A stretch of DNA of 64,000 nt from CALMEC01 sp963765105 (GCA_963765105.1 CAVXUW010000004.1:62001-126000); one strand, 5' to 3'; positions 52,277 to 62,362 are shown, numbered from the stretch's first letter. The notes: a model not told the origin generated them from the letters alone. A program made the numbers and translations.

Positions 52277-53673
52277 GTGACGGGCGGCCTGTCAGCATTC
52301 GGTCCGATGGGTGCCGCTCGACGAACAGCGCTGTGGTCAGTAGTGGCCGCAATCGTCCTCCTGGGCCTGAAGCTTGGGGCGGGTTTTGCCGCCAACAGCC
52401 TCGGACTTGTCTCGGAAGGCCTTCACTCAGGCACCGATCTCGTGGCCGCCATCCTCACGTTTTTTGCTCTGGGGGTCGCTGGTCGACCGGCTGACGACTC
52501 GCACCCATGGGGTCATGGAAAGGCCGAACACCTTGCAGCACTCGCCGAGTGCCTCATTCTGGTCGTTGCCAGCGGCCTGATCACGGTTACGGCAATTCGA
52601 CGCCTCGCCGATCGCAATCCACCCGAGGTCGACGCGGCCTGGTGGGCGTTCGCCGTCCTGGGCATCGTCATCATCATCGACATCGCACGAACGGTCGCGT
52701 CGGCGCAGGCCGCACGCACACATTCGAGCCCGGCCCTCATGAGCAACGCCCTGCATTTCGGCGGGGATCTCGCGGGCACGGCCGCGGTGATCGTGGGTCT
52801 CATCCTGGTGCGGTCGGGCTATCCCAAGGCTGATGCCATCGCAGCCCTCTTCGTCGCGGCCCTCGTCGTGATCGCGGCCGGCCGGCTGGCGAGCGCCAAC
52901 GTGCACGTGCTGATGGACCGAACCTCTGACGACGCCGAGCAGGCGGCACGCTCTGCCATCGATGCCCTCGCACCCGCGATCAACCTGGAACGCCTGCGCA
53001 TTCGCGAGGCCGCCGGGCGCCACTTCGCCGACATTGTGATCAGCGTGTCGCCCTCGGCCGCCCTCGCGGAAGGGCACGCGGCCGCCGACGCCGTTGAAGC
53101 TGCCGTCCGTGGCGCCCTGCCGGAATGCGATGTCGTCGTCCATGTGGAGCCCGGACGCAAGGCCTCGACCCTCACAGAGCGGGTCCTCTCCGCGGCACTA
53201 GCTGTGCCCGGAGTGCGGGAAATTCACAACGTCCGTGTGGTCGAGAGTGGTGAGGCGCGCGACGCCTCGCTTCATCTCAAACTCCCGGCAGATGAGAGCC
53301 TCGAACGTGCACACGAGGTGGCCAACAGTGTCGAAGCGGCGATCCTCGACGCGGTACCGGAGATTCGCCACGTCGCAACCCACCTTGAGCCACTCGCTAC
53401 CGAGGCTATCGGCGAACACGTGCCCGGCACGGACATGCCGGAGATGGCGAGCGCAGTGCGCCGGATCGTCACAGAGAATCCCAACGCCCGAACCCTTGGT
53501 GTCCGATTCGTCCGGACCAATGACGGGATCGTCGCGTTTCTGACCGTGGGCCTGGTCGGCAACCCGTCGTTGGAGAACGCCCACAACATGGGGGAGAGAT
53601 TCGCGCGCGCCTCCGGCGCGAACTCGCCACCCTGCACGATGTCTTTGTGCACACCGAGCCGTTCGCCGACTAG
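52277..53673 (+). CDS. Cation diffusion facilitator (CDF) transporter with extra C-terminal domains, frameshift near the end
   Basis: The N-terminal ~200 residues form the CDF membrane domain: LGLVSEGLHSGTDLVAAILT and SHPWGHGKAEHLAALAECLI hold the first metal residues, ALMSNALHFGGDLAGTAAVI the second set (here H-x3-D). Two or three cytoplasmic ferredoxin-like units follow, longer than usual (about 465 residues in all). Near 53,591 a run of five Gs appears one short: with six, the end reads HNMGGEIRARLRRELATLHD then VFVHTEPFAD and stops at 53,673, overlapping the marC stop. As given, the frame runs on into nonsense to 53,707. Exports Zn(II), Fe(II) or similar. Start GTG 52,277 or ATG 52,307. 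Confidence 0.85.
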
Positions 53674-54272
53674 CCGAATGTCGCGATCCAGTCCCGCACA
53701 CCGCTGAACACGAGCTCGACGGCGATGCCGGCCAGGAGAAGTCCCATGAGACGTGACAGCAGATGGATCACGCTCTCGGACACGCGTGAACCGATCGGGG
53801 CGGAAAGGCGAAGTACGATCCACACGAGCACCAAGGCCGCCGCGATCCCCAGCCCGACGCCCACACGCCCCAAGCGGGTGGCGTGATCCTCCAGAAGCAC
53901 CATCGTCGCCGCGATAGCTCCTGGCCCGGCAATCAACGGTGTTCCGAGAGGGACCAGAGCGATGTTCCCGCGCTCGGCAACCTCCGGGTCGTCGTAGTGG
54001 CCGCTCAGCATTTCGAGGGCGACAAGCGCCAACAGCAACCCTCCGGCAACGGACAGAGCGGCGATGGAGACGTTCAGGTAGTCCAGAACAGCGCGCCCGG
54101 CGAGTGCGAAGCCCAGGATGATCACAAGAGCAACCAGAACCGCCTGGGTCGCCGCCCGGGCGCGTTGCGCCGATGTGCGACCCGACGACAGCGCAAGGAA
54201 GGTCGGGATGTTCCCCAGCGGATCCATCAGGACGGCCATCGTGATGAAGGCTGTCGCGAAAGCCGTTCCCAT
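53670..54272 (-). CDS. MarC family integral membrane protein
   Basis: A 200-residue protein with six predicted helices. FITMAVLMDPLGNIPTFLAL is the family signature at the start, and RGNIALVPLGTPLIAGPGAI repeats it in the second half; VSESVIHLLSRLMGLLLAGI ends it. The function of MarC proteins is unknown despite the name. The start overlaps the dgt stop (TGATG) and the stop shares CTAG with the convergent CDF gene. Confidence 0.92.
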   Translation of the reverse strand: MGTAFATAFITMAVLMDPLGNIPTFLALSSGRTSAQRARAATQAVLVALVIILGFALAGRAVLDYLNVSIAALSVAGGLLLALVALEMLSGHYDDPEVAERGNIALVPLGTPLIAGPGAIAATMVLLEDHATRLGRVGVGLGIAAALVLVWIVLRLSAPIGSRVSESVIHLLSRLMGLLLAGIAVELVFSGVRDWIATFG

Positions 54273-55237
54273 CAAATGGGCGCTTCTCGGGGAAGGTAAG
54301 CATCGCGGTAGACGCGAAGCGCGTAGCGATCGGTCATTCCGGACACGTGGTCGGTGACGCGGGCGACGATGTCCGTCTCGACCGCGGGCGGCAAGTCTCC
54401 GGGGCGATTCATGAACAGGTCGAACAGCGCTCGCACGACACCACGGGCGCGATCGGCTTCGTCGCTGTTGGGCGGTGCGAGGTAGACGCGTTCGAACATG
54501 AACGCCCGGAGGGCACGAAACGCTTCTCCAATCTCCGGGCTCTGGCGGATTTCGTCGTCACCGCGACTGGTCGTCACAATGTCGCTCACAAGGCACGTGA
54601 GCCGTTTAGTGGTGGTGTCGCCCAGAACGTCGATGAGATCGACGGGAAGTTCGTGGGCAGACAGAATGCCGGCCCGGATGGCGTCGTCGATGTCGTGGTT
54701 GACGTAGGCGACGCGATCGACAAGACGGACGATTTGTCCCTCGCGTGTTGCCGGGAGCTCCGCGCCGGTGTGATGGAGGATGCCGTCGCGGACACCCAGT
54801 GTGAGGTTGAGCCCTCGCCCGTCGCGCTCCACTCGCTCAACGATTCGCAAGCTCTGTTCATTGTGATTGAAATGCCGATCGAAACGCTCGCGCAACACCT
54901 CATCCAGAGCCACCTCCCCGGCATGCCCAAACGGTGCGTGGCCGAGGTCGTGCCCCATGGTGATGGCCTCCACCAAGTCCTCATTCAACCCGAGTGCTCG
55001 TGCAACCGTGCGCGCGAGCGCCGAGACCTCAAGCGTGTGGGTGAGCCGAGTGCGGTAATGGTCACCCTCGGGCGAGATGAACACCTGCGTCTTGTGCTTG
55101 AGACGCCGAAACGCCTTCGTGTGGATGATGCGATCACGATCGCGTTGGAAGGGTGTGCGCAGGGGATCGTCCTGTTCGGACGCCTCGCGAAGATCAACTG
55201 GGCCGCCGAGGGTGTGCGCTGCGTTGGTGTCGTTCAC
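54272..55237 (-). CDS. dgt: Deoxyguanosinetriphosphate triphosphohydrolase-like protein
   Basis: A 321-residue HD-domain dNTPase that splits dNTPs into deoxynucleoside and triphosphate. The metal ligands are visible: His in YRTRLTHTLEVSALARTVAR, the His-Asp pair in AITMGHDLGHAPFGHAGEVA, and the distal Asp in RLVDRVAYVNHDIDDAIRAG. QDDPLRTPFQRDRDRIIHTK then AFRRLKHKTQVF is the usual N-terminus. In many bacteria it lies next to dnaG; here it lies between an unknown gene and marC, overlapping both. Confidence 0.94.
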   Translation of the reverse strand: MNDTNAAHTLGGPVDLREASEQDDPLRTPFQRDRDRIIHTKAFRRLKHKTQVFISPEGDHYRTRLTHTLEVSALARTVARALGLNEDLVEAITMGHDLGHAPFGHAGEVALDEVLRERFDRHFNHNEQSLRIVERVERDGRGLNLTLGVRDGILHHTGAELPATREGQIVRLVDRVAYVNHDIDDAIRAGILSAHELPVDLIDVLGDTTTKRLTCLVSDIVTTSRGDDEIRQSPEIGEAFRALRAFMFERVYLAPPNSDEADRARGVVRALFDLFMNRPGDLPPAVETDIVARVTDHVSGMTDRYALRVYRDAYLPREAPI

Positions 55238-55992
55238 GCCGGTGGCGGCGTGGGCAAACGAATCGGAAACACCCAGGGGCCGAGAAATCCGTCGGGGCCG
55301 CCCGCACCGATGGTCCCAATCGTGACGGTAAGAGCGGTGGCGTCCCGGGGAATTCCGGGGGCCAGTGCCATCACCCCCTCCACTCGGTTGCCGAAGCGCT
55401 CGACGCCCAGCGACGCGGTGCGGTAGCGCCGCCCGCGTTCGTCGACGATCAGCACATCGAGCGCGGCGAGCGAGCCGCGCAACATCGCGTCCGACGTGTG
55501 TGCCAGATAGCGCAGACGTGAGAAGCCCTCGTACCGTTCAAGCGAGAGCAACGACACCGTGACGTTGTCGATCGATTCGGTGTTCCCGAGCGCCACGACG
55601 CCTCGCAACGTTGCCGGGCTCACATCAAGAGGTTGATCGGCGGGGTCGGGAATGTCGCCCCACGACTCGGCATCAGGACGGTCATCTGACGACTCCTGGG
55701 CCAGCTTCTCCCGGATGGCGTGAGCCGTGCGGTACTTCCAAATGTGCGGTGACTCACGAAACATACCAAGAAGGGCGCGATGCGAAAAGGCCCGCTCGTC
55801 GTCAGGGATGAAGAGCCCCAAAATGCCTTCATCGGCCCGGTGGAGCTCGATAAACGCGGCGGGACCGCCATTCGGTACCGCGTCGCTGGTGTCGACGTCA
55901 GCGTAGTGGAGGTGGACGATCTCCCAGCCGTCGACCAGCCGTTCAATCAGATCGCCGAGGCTTCCGATGCGGTACTTGTCGTTGTCAGAGAT
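55234..55992 (-). CDS. Conserved-looking protein of unknown function
   Basis: About 252 residues, soluble. It begins near SDNDKYRIGSLGDLIERLVD then GWEIVHLHYADVDTSDAV; the middle has FIPDDERAFSHRALLGMFRE and SPHIWKYRTAHAIREKLAQE; the end is beta-rich (DVLIVDERGRRYRTASLGVE) and Pro-rich. I do not recognise the family. The start is unusual: no ATG, GTG or TTG precedes SDNDKY in frame; the coordinate marks an ATC placed just after GAGAGAGGA, so a base substitution (ATG) is suspected. An internal TTG at 55,821 would lose about 57 well-formed residues. It overlaps dgt by four bases (ATGA), so it probably acts with or beside it. Confidence 0.7.
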   Translation of the reverse strand: MSDNDKYRIGSLGDLIERLVDGWEIVHLHYADVDTSDAVPNGGPAAFIELHRADEGILGLFIPDDERAFSHRALLGMFRESPHIWKYRTAHAIREKLAQESSDDRPDAESWGDIPDPADQPLDVSPATLRGVVALGNTESIDNVTVSLLSLERYEGFSRLRYLAHTSDAMLRGSLAALDVLIVDERGRRYRTASLGVERFGNRVEGVMALAPGIPRDATALTVTIGTIGAGGPDGFLGPWVFPIRLPTPPPA

Positions 55993-56079
55993 TGCGGGTC
56001 CTCTCTCAAGACGTTTGCCGCACGCGAGGATACTCCTTGTGGGAGCGCTTCTCGCGCGACACTCAATACATCAGTGCCC

Positions 56080-57603
56080 CTATCGGCGTCGCTTCAACAT
56101 CCCGAAAATGCCCTTGACGATCTCCCGGCCGACGGTGCGGGCCATGGTCGAGCTGAGCGTTCCGGTGACTTTTTCAAGGAGCGAGTCGTCATCACGACGG
56201 GCCCGTGGCGCCGTTTCACGTTTCGCCCGTTCGAGCGTTTCCTCGATCGCGGCCTGATCACCCGCGATACGCGCCGCCAGCATCTCCTCGGCGCTCTCGC
56301 GGTCGACTCGCTCCCGATACTTCAGGCCGAGGGGCGACGCGCTGATCGCTGTCTGCCGTTCGGCGTCGGTGAGGGGCGCCATGCGTGACGCCGGCGGGTA
56401 GAGCCGTGTTGCCGAGACCGGCGTGGGAACGCCCTTGGGGTTCAGGACCGTGACCACCGCTTCACCGACACCGAGAGCTTGCAGGGTCTCGTTGAGCTTG
56501 TAGTGCTCGGTGATAGGGAATGTCTCGACCGCGGCCTTCAACCCTTTCGCGTCTTTCGGGGTGAAGGCACGGACGGCGTGCTGCACGCGATGTCCGAGCT
56601 GGGACAGCACCTCGTCCGGGATGTCGGTGGGAAGCTGGGTGATGAAGAACACCCCCACTCCCTTCGAGCGGATGAGCCGGACGGTCTGCGCAACCGACTC
56701 CAAGAATCCCTTGCTGGCATCGGCAAAAAGAAGATGGGCCTCGTCGAAGAAGAACACCAGCGACGGTTTGTCGGGGTCACCAACCTCGGGCAGCTCCTCG
56801 AACAACTCCGCCAACACCCACATGAGAAACGTCGAGAACAGCGCCGGCTTCTGTGCCACCGTGGGGAGCGACATCAACGTGACGACGCCCTTGCCGTCCG
56901 GCGTTGTCCGCAGAAGGTCGCGGACGTCGAATCCCGGCTCACCGAAGAAGATGTCGCCGCCATCGCCCTCCAGCTCCGAGACCTTGCGCTGCAACACACC
57001 GACGGTCGCGCTCGACAGACCACCCAGGTTCTTCAGTTCCTCCTTGCCCGGGCCCACAAGATAGGCGAGGGCCGCGCGCAGGTCCTCAAGCTCAATGAGG
57101 CCCAATCCCTTCTCCTCACAGAAACGGAAAACGAGTGACAGGCTCGATTCTTGCGTTTCGTTGAGGTTCAGCACCTTCGCAAGCAGTGTTGGCCCGAACT
57201 GCAGCAGGGACGCCCGAAGCGGTGTGCCGTCATCTCCCGTGAGCGACACGATGTCGATCGGCGCCGCCTGGGGCTTCCAGTCATAGGCCAGGGTCGTCAC
57301 ACGTTCGGAGACCTTCTCGTTTGCCTCCCCGGCCGCGCCCAGACCGGCGAGGTCGCCCTTCATGTCGGCCGCGAAGACCGGGCTCCCCGCCGCGGCGATC
57401 TGTTCAGCGATGAGCTGAAGTGTCTTTGTCTTTCCCGTACCCGTCGCACCGGCGATGAGGCCGTGGCGGTTCAGGAGGTTCAGGGGGATGCGCACGTCCA
57501 CTGCCGTGTCGGGGGCGGCGGGATCAACAAACGGCCGGCCAAGATGAATTGCGGGCCCTTCAAAGCCGTATCCCTCGGCAAGGTCCTCATTGAAGGTGCC
57601 CAT
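56080..57603 (-). CDS. HerA-like ATPase, DUF853 family
   Basis: A 507-residue P-loop ATPase of the FtsK-HerA superfamily. Walker A is LIAGATGTGKTKTLQLIAEQ (about residues 48-67), Walker B SLVFFFDEAHLLFADASKGF, followed by VGVFFITQLPTDIPDEVLSQ (sensor/arginine-finger region) and LGHRVQHAVRAFTPKDAKGL. The C-terminus is a basic helical tail. DUF853 proteins are widespread, often called YjgR-like, and their DNA role is presumed from relatives. The start overlaps the ppdK stop by one base (TAATG), so they share a transcript. Confidence 0.92.
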   Translation of the reverse strand: MGTFNEDLAEGYGFEGPAIHLGRPFVDPAAPDTAVDVRIPLNLLNRHGLIAGATGTGKTKTLQLIAEQIAAAGSPVFAADMKGDLAGLGAAGEANEKVSERVTTLAYDWKPQAAPIDIVSLTGDDGTPLRASLLQFGPTLLAKVLNLNETQESSLSLVFRFCEEKGLGLIELEDLRAALAYLVGPGKEELKNLGGLSSATVGVLQRKVSELEGDGGDIFFGEPGFDVRDLLRTTPDGKGVVTLMSLPTVAQKPALFSTFLMWVLAELFEELPEVGDPDKPSLVFFFDEAHLLFADASKGFLESVAQTVRLIRSKGVGVFFITQLPTDIPDEVLSQLGHRVQHAVRAFTPKDAKGLKAAVETFPITEHYKLNETLQALGVGEAVVTVLNPKGVPTPVSATRLYPPASRMAPLTDAERQTAISASPLGLKYRERVDRESAEEMLAARIAGDQAAIEETLERAKRETAPRARRDDDSLLEKVTGTLSSTMARTVGREIVKGIFGMLKRRR

Positions 57604-60269
57604 TACACATCCTTTCGCACACTGTCGGTCGATTCGAGTGCCGCCTGACCGGCGGCGATGCGGGCCACCTGAACGCGAAACGGCGAACAGGAGACGTAGT
57701 CCAAGCCGGCACGATGGCAGAACTTCACCGATTCTGGGTCGCCACCATGTTCACCACAGATGCCGAGTTTGATTCCGGGTTTCACGCTACGTGACAGTTC
57801 GGCGGCCATCTCGATGAGCTTGCCGACCCCGCCCTGATCGAGGGTTTCAAATGGGTTCGCGGGCAGGATGTTGCGAGCCAAGTACCGCGTCAAGAACTTA
57901 CCCTCGGCATCATCCCTGCTGAACGCCAGCGTGGTCTGTGTCAGGTCGTTCGTGCCGAACGAGAAGAAATCCGCCTGCCGGGCGATCTCATCGGCGGTCA
58001 GCGCCGCGCGAGGGACCTCGATCATCGTCCCCACCAGGTAGTCGATGCGTTCGCCCGCGGCGACGAGCACGTCCTCCGCGGCTTCGAATACCTCATCCCG
58101 CATGATGCGAAGCTCTTCCTCGAAGCCAACGAGGGGGATCATGATCTCGACCAGCGGCGCCTCACCGGTGGAGCGTTTTACGGTAAGGGCGGCCGAGATG
58201 ATGGCCTGCACCTGCATGCGGTAGATCTCCGGCCACTCGATCCCCAACCGACAACCACGCATTCCCAGCATCGGGTTCAGCTCGTGGAGCTCCTGCACCC
58301 GAGTCAGTCGCCGAAGCAGCTGCGGATCGACCTGACCGGAGGCGCGCTGATGCTCCACTTCGAGCGACAGGTCGAGCAAGCTCGGCAGGAACTCGTGAAG
58401 CGGTGGGTCGAGCAGCCGAATCGTGACGGGAAGTCCGGTCATTGCCTCGAAGATTCCGGTGAAATCGTCCTCCTGGAAGGGCCGCAGGCGTGCCAGCGCG
58501 TCGGCCCGGGTGGCCTTATCGTTCGCCATGATCATCTCCTGGACGATCGGCAGTCGGTCCTCAGCGAAGAACATGTGCTCCGTGCGGCACAGGCCGATTC
58601 CTTCGGCGCCGAATTCGCGTGCCAGGGCCGCATCCTCAGGGGTGTCCGCGTTGGTGCGTACGCGCAGGACCCGGACGGCGTCGGCCCACTCGAGGATTCG
58701 CATGAGGTAGGCGTTGTCGGTTTGCGGTGGGATGAGCGGCACCTCGCCCACAAAGACATTTCCGCTCGTGCCGTCGATCGTAATCATGTCGCCTTCGGCG
58801 ATCTCGTGACCACCGACATGCATCACGCCGGTGCCGTAGTCGATCACGATCTCCCCCACGCCGCACACAGCGGGCTTGCCCATTCCGACTGCGACGATTG
58901 CCGCATGCGACGTCTTGCCGCCCCGGGCCGTGAGAATGCCCTGCGCCTCGATCATTCCGTGCAGATCGTCGGGCGTGGTCTCCTCACGCACGAGGATCAC
59001 GCGCTCCCCGGCCGTGCCGCGCTCCTCGGCCTCGTCGGCCTCAAAAACGACCGCGCCAACCGCGGCACCCGGGCTGGCGTTGACCCCGTGAGCGATTGAC
59101 TCCGGGGCATTGGCGACATCGAGTTGCGGCAGGAGAAGTTGGCGGACCTGTCCGGGGTCGACCAGGTCGCGAAGCGCGTCATTCGTGGTGATAAGCCCAT
59201 CATCGGCCATCTCCACGGCAATGCGCACCATCGCTTGAGCGCTGCGCTTGCCGTTTCGCGTCTGGAGCATGTAGAGCCGACCATCCTCGATCGTGAACTC
59301 CACGTCCTGCATGTTGCGATAGGTGCGCTCCAGCATCACCATCGTCTCGAGAAGCTGGTCGAAAGCCTCGGGAAGCTCGTCGTGCAGCTCGGCCAGCGGA
59401 CGGGGCGTACGGATACCGGCCACAACGTCTTCGCCCTGGGCGTTCATGAGGAAGTCCCCGAACGCCTCGCCGGTCTCGCCGGTGACGTTGTTGCGGCTAA
59501 ACGCGACGCCCGTCCCGGAGCGCTCCCCGGTGTTGCCAAACACCATCTGCTGAACATTGACGGCCGTGCCGAGGTTCCAGGGAATGTTGTTCAGCCGGCG
59601 ATAGTCCTGCGCACGACGATTGTCCCATGACTCGAACACCGCGCGGATGGCCCCATCAAGCTGCGCGCGCGGATCCTGTGGGAACGCCGCCGTTCTGTGC
59701 TCCTGGTAGATCGACTTGAATGCGGGGACGAGGCCGCGGAGATCGTCGGCAGACAGATCCACGTCGGCCGTCGCTCCACGGGCGTGTTTGAGTGCGTCTA
59801 GAGCCTCTTCGAAGTGTTTCTTGGCCACTCCAGAGACCACGTCACCGAACATCTGGATGAACCGGCGGTACGAGTCGTAGGCGAACCGCGGGTTGCCGGT
59901 GCGTGCGGCAAGTCCTTCGACGCTGTGGTCGTTGAGCCCGAGGTTGAGGACCGTGTCCATCATCCCCGGCATCGAGAACTTCGCGCCGCTGCGAACAGAC
60001 ACCAACAGCGGGTTGTCGGGGTCACCGAGGCGCTTACCCGCGTGCTCTTCGAGCCGACCAAGATGTGTCGTGATCTGGTCGTCCAGGCCGTCGGGAAACT
60101 CATGGCCGCCACGGAGGAACGCCATGCAGGCCTCGGTGGAGATGGTGAAGCCCTTGGGCACGGGCAGGCCGAGTCGTGTCATCTCGGCCACATTGGCGCC
60201 CTTGCCGCCCAGCAGGTCGCGCATTTCGCGCGAGCCTTCGGCGAAGTCGTAGACGAACTTCGTGCCCAC
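57603..60269 (-). CDS. ppdK: Pyruvate, phosphate dikinase
   Basis: An 888-residue enzyme interconverting pyruvate, ATP and phosphate with phosphoenolpyruvate, AMP and diphosphate. The nucleotide-binding domain opens FVYDFAEGSREMRDLLGGKG then ANVAEMTRLGLPVPKGFTIS; the swivelling phospho-histidine domain has GILTARGGKTSHAAIVAVGM (catalytic His, regulatory Thr beside it), and the PEP-binding barrel ends with KPGIKLGICGEHGGDPESVK (catalytic Cys). Length and order are normal. It lies directly after glyS with eight bases between. Confidence 0.96.
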   Translation of the reverse strand: MGTKFVYDFAEGSREMRDLLGGKGANVAEMTRLGLPVPKGFTISTEACMAFLRGGHEFPDGLDDQITTHLGRLEEHAGKRLGDPDNPLLVSVRSGAKFSMPGMMDTVLNLGLNDHSVEGLAARTGNPRFAYDSYRRFIQMFGDVVSGVAKKHFEEALDALKHARGATADVDLSADDLRGLVPAFKSIYQEHRTAAFPQDPRAQLDGAIRAVFESWDNRRAQDYRRLNNIPWNLGTAVNVQQMVFGNTGERSGTGVAFSRNNVTGETGEAFGDFLMNAQGEDVVAGIRTPRPLAELHDELPEAFDQLLETMVMLERTYRNMQDVEFTIEDGRLYMLQTRNGKRSAQAMVRIAVEMADDGLITTNDALRDLVDPGQVRQLLLPQLDVANAPESIAHGVNASPGAAVGAVVFEADEAEERGTAGERVILVREETTPDDLHGMIEAQGILTARGGKTSHAAIVAVGMGKPAVCGVGEIVIDYGTGVMHVGGHEIAEGDMITIDGTSGNVFVGEVPLIPPQTDNAYLMRILEWADAVRVLRVRTNADTPEDAALAREFGAEGIGLCRTEHMFFAEDRLPIVQEMIMANDKATRADALARLRPFQEDDFTGIFEAMTGLPVTIRLLDPPLHEFLPSLLDLSLEVEHQRASGQVDPQLLRRLTRVQELHELNPMLGMRGCRLGIEWPEIYRMQVQAIISAALTVKRSTGEAPLVEIMIPLVGFEEELRIMRDEVFEAAEDVLVAAGERIDYLVGTMIEVPRAALTADEIARQADFFSFGTNDLTQTTLAFSRDDAEGKFLTRYLARNILPANPFETLDQGGVGKLIEMAAELSRSVKPGIKLGICGEHGGDPESVKFCHRAGLDYVSCSPFRVQVARIAAGQAALESTDSVRKDV

Positions 60270-60277
60270 TGTGGTGC

Positions 60278-62362
60278 CTATCGTGATCCCCCCTGGGTAA
60301 CAGCCGTGAAATCGGCGATCCGCCCCAAGACACGTGCGGTCTCACGGATGAGCGCATACCGGCGGTCACGCACGGTCGTGTCCTCAGCGTTGACCAGGAC
60401 GTCCGTGAAGAACGTTGCGACGGCTGGGGCCAGTCCGGCACCCGCGGCAAGCGCCCCCGTGAAGTCGCTGTTGCTCCGCGCGGTTTCGATCAGCGGATCA
60501 GCCACAGCGAGCGCACGTGCAAGCGCACGTTCTCCCGGGTCGTCGTTGGGAGTCCATGGGCCGGTGGAGTCCGGCCCTTTTGCTGCGATACGGACACAGC
60601 GGTTGCAGGCCTCCCACGCTGCCGCGAAGTCGCCCGTGTCTCGGGCCCCCTGGATGGCGCGCGCCCATTGCGCAGTTGCAGAGATCCCACCGACATCGAG
60701 GCCGGTCGTCGCTGCAGCAGACTCCGCCCCGACTCCCTCACGATCGAGCTGGAACGCCAGACGGTCGGCGACAAACGCGTCGAGGTGGTCGAGCGTCGTT
60801 TGCTCGTCGTTTACCACCGATGCGCCCTGCGCGACGAAAGCGCGATACGACGATCGAAACACCTCGCGCAGGCTCACATCCCACCGGCGTTCCAATGCGA
60901 CGCGAACCAACCCGGCGGCCGCGCGGCGCAACCCGTAAGGATCCTTGGAACTCGTGGGCCGCTCGTCGATGGCGAACGCCCCAACGAGGCTGTCGACCTT
61001 GTCCGCACATGCCAGAAGCGCCCCGGCGTCGGTTGCCGGTGTGGGTGAGTCCGGCCCTTCCGGCAGGTAGTGCTCCTCGACGGCTTGACACACCGCTTCC
61101 GGTTGCCCGGCCAGGCGCGCGTAGTGAGCGCCCGCGTATCCCTGAAGCTCCGAGAACTCGGCCACGAGGATCGCGCCCTGGTCGGCCTTCGCCAACGTGG
61201 CGGCGGCGACGGCCTCAGTCGAGTCCACTCCCACGGCCGAGGCCAAAGTGATCGCACCCTCAATGAGGCGATCGCGCTTCTGCGCGAGCGTGCCGAGGCG
61301 CTGGTGAAACACGATGGTGTCGAGCTTGGCGTCGAGTGCGGCCAGGCCGGTGGCCATGTCCTTCTCGAAGCTGAACGTGGCGTCCTGCAGTCGGGCGGAG
61401 AGCACCCCTTCGTTGCCACGGGTGATGATGTCGACGTGGGCCGGGTCACCGTTGGAGACCCCGAGAAATGCGGGATACAACGAACCGTCGGCGCGAGTGA
61501 GCGGGAAGTAGCGCTGATGGCTTTGCATCGCGGTCACGAGCACCTTCGACGGCAGGCGCATGTGGTCGTCCCGGATGGCACCGACGATGAGGCTCGGCCA
61601 CTCGACGAGATAGACGACCTCCTCGATCTTGCCGAGCGGATCGCTCCAGGTGCATCCGAGCTCGGCGGCCGCCGCGTCGAGAAATGCCGTGATCGTGGCG
61701 CGTCGCTCGGTGTGGTCGGCCACGACACCGACCCGGCGAACGCTGTCGCGGTACTCAGCTGCATGAGCGATCGTGGCTGGGCCACCGATGAAGCGATGAC
61801 CGCGGCTCTCATCCCCGGCGGACAGGCCATGAAGGTCGAAGGGGACGGTGCGCTCATCGACCTTGGCGACGATCCACCGGACGGGTCGCGAGAAGCGCAG
61901 CCCCATGCCGTCGCCCCACCGCATGGTCTTTGAGAAGCGGATGCCATCGACCAGGCGCTTGGCAATGTCGGGAACGAGTTCGGCCAACTCGCGGGAGTCG
62001 CCGGCGACATCGGCGAACACGACGCTCCGTCCATCACGTCCCTCGCGCACCACGAGCGACTCGACGGCGACGCCTTGCTTCTTGGCAAATCCCTCGGCGG
62101 CTTTGGTGGGTTTTCCGTCGTTGTCGAACGCCGCCGCGGCGGGCGGGCCGGACACGGACTTTGCCTCGCCGCTCTGGCGTTCGGGCAGGCCGGTGACGTT
62201 GACGACGAAGCGCCGCGGCGCCACCCAGACACTGAGGACGTTGCTCGATAGCCCGTGCGTTTCCAGGGCGGTGGCGATGATGCCGGGCGCCTGCTGGACG
62301 ATCTCTCGGCAGGCGCTTGACGGAAGCTCCTCGCATCCGATCTCGAGAAGCAGGTCAGGCAT
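60278..62362 (-). CDS. glyS: Glycyl-tRNA synthetase beta subunit
   Basis: A 694-residue subunit of the two-gene bacterial GlyRS. It starts MPDLLLEIGCEELPSSACRE, the standard GlyS opening; PVRWIVAKVDERTVPFDLHG and SRGHRFIGGPATIAHAAEYR, then YLVEWPSLIVGAIRDDHMRL and SHQRYFPLTRADGSLYPAFL are further marks, with the HD-like domain and the anticodon-binding C-terminus after them. Its ATG overlaps the glyQ stop (ATGCCTGA); the open frame continues upstream inside glyQ but is not used. Confidence 0.96.
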   Translation of the reverse strand: MPDLLLEIGCEELPSSACREIVQQAPGIIATALETHGLSSNVLSVWVAPRRFVVNVTGLPERQSGEAKSVSGPPAAAAFDNDGKPTKAAEGFAKKQGVAVESLVVREGRDGRSVVFADVAGDSRELAELVPDIAKRLVDGIRFSKTMRWGDGMGLRFSRPVRWIVAKVDERTVPFDLHGLSAGDESRGHRFIGGPATIAHAAEYRDSVRRVGVVADHTERRATITAFLDAAAAELGCTWSDPLGKIEEVVYLVEWPSLIVGAIRDDHMRLPSKVLVTAMQSHQRYFPLTRADGSLYPAFLGVSNGDPAHVDIITRGNEGVLSARLQDATFSFEKDMATGLAALDAKLDTIVFHQRLGTLAQKRDRLIEGAITLASAVGVDSTEAVAAATLAKADQGAILVAEFSELQGYAGAHYARLAGQPEAVCQAVEEHYLPEGPDSPTPATDAGALLACADKVDSLVGAFAIDERPTSSKDPYGLRRAAAGLVRVALERRWDVSLREVFRSSYRAFVAQGASVVNDEQTTLDHLDAFVADRLAFQLDREGVGAESAAATTGLDVGGISATAQWARAIQGARDTGDFAAAWEACNRCVRIAAKGPDSTGPWTPNDDPGERALARALAVADPLIETARSNSDFTGALAAGAGLAPAVATFFTDVLVNAEDTTVRDRRYALIRETARVLGRIADFTAVTQGGSR

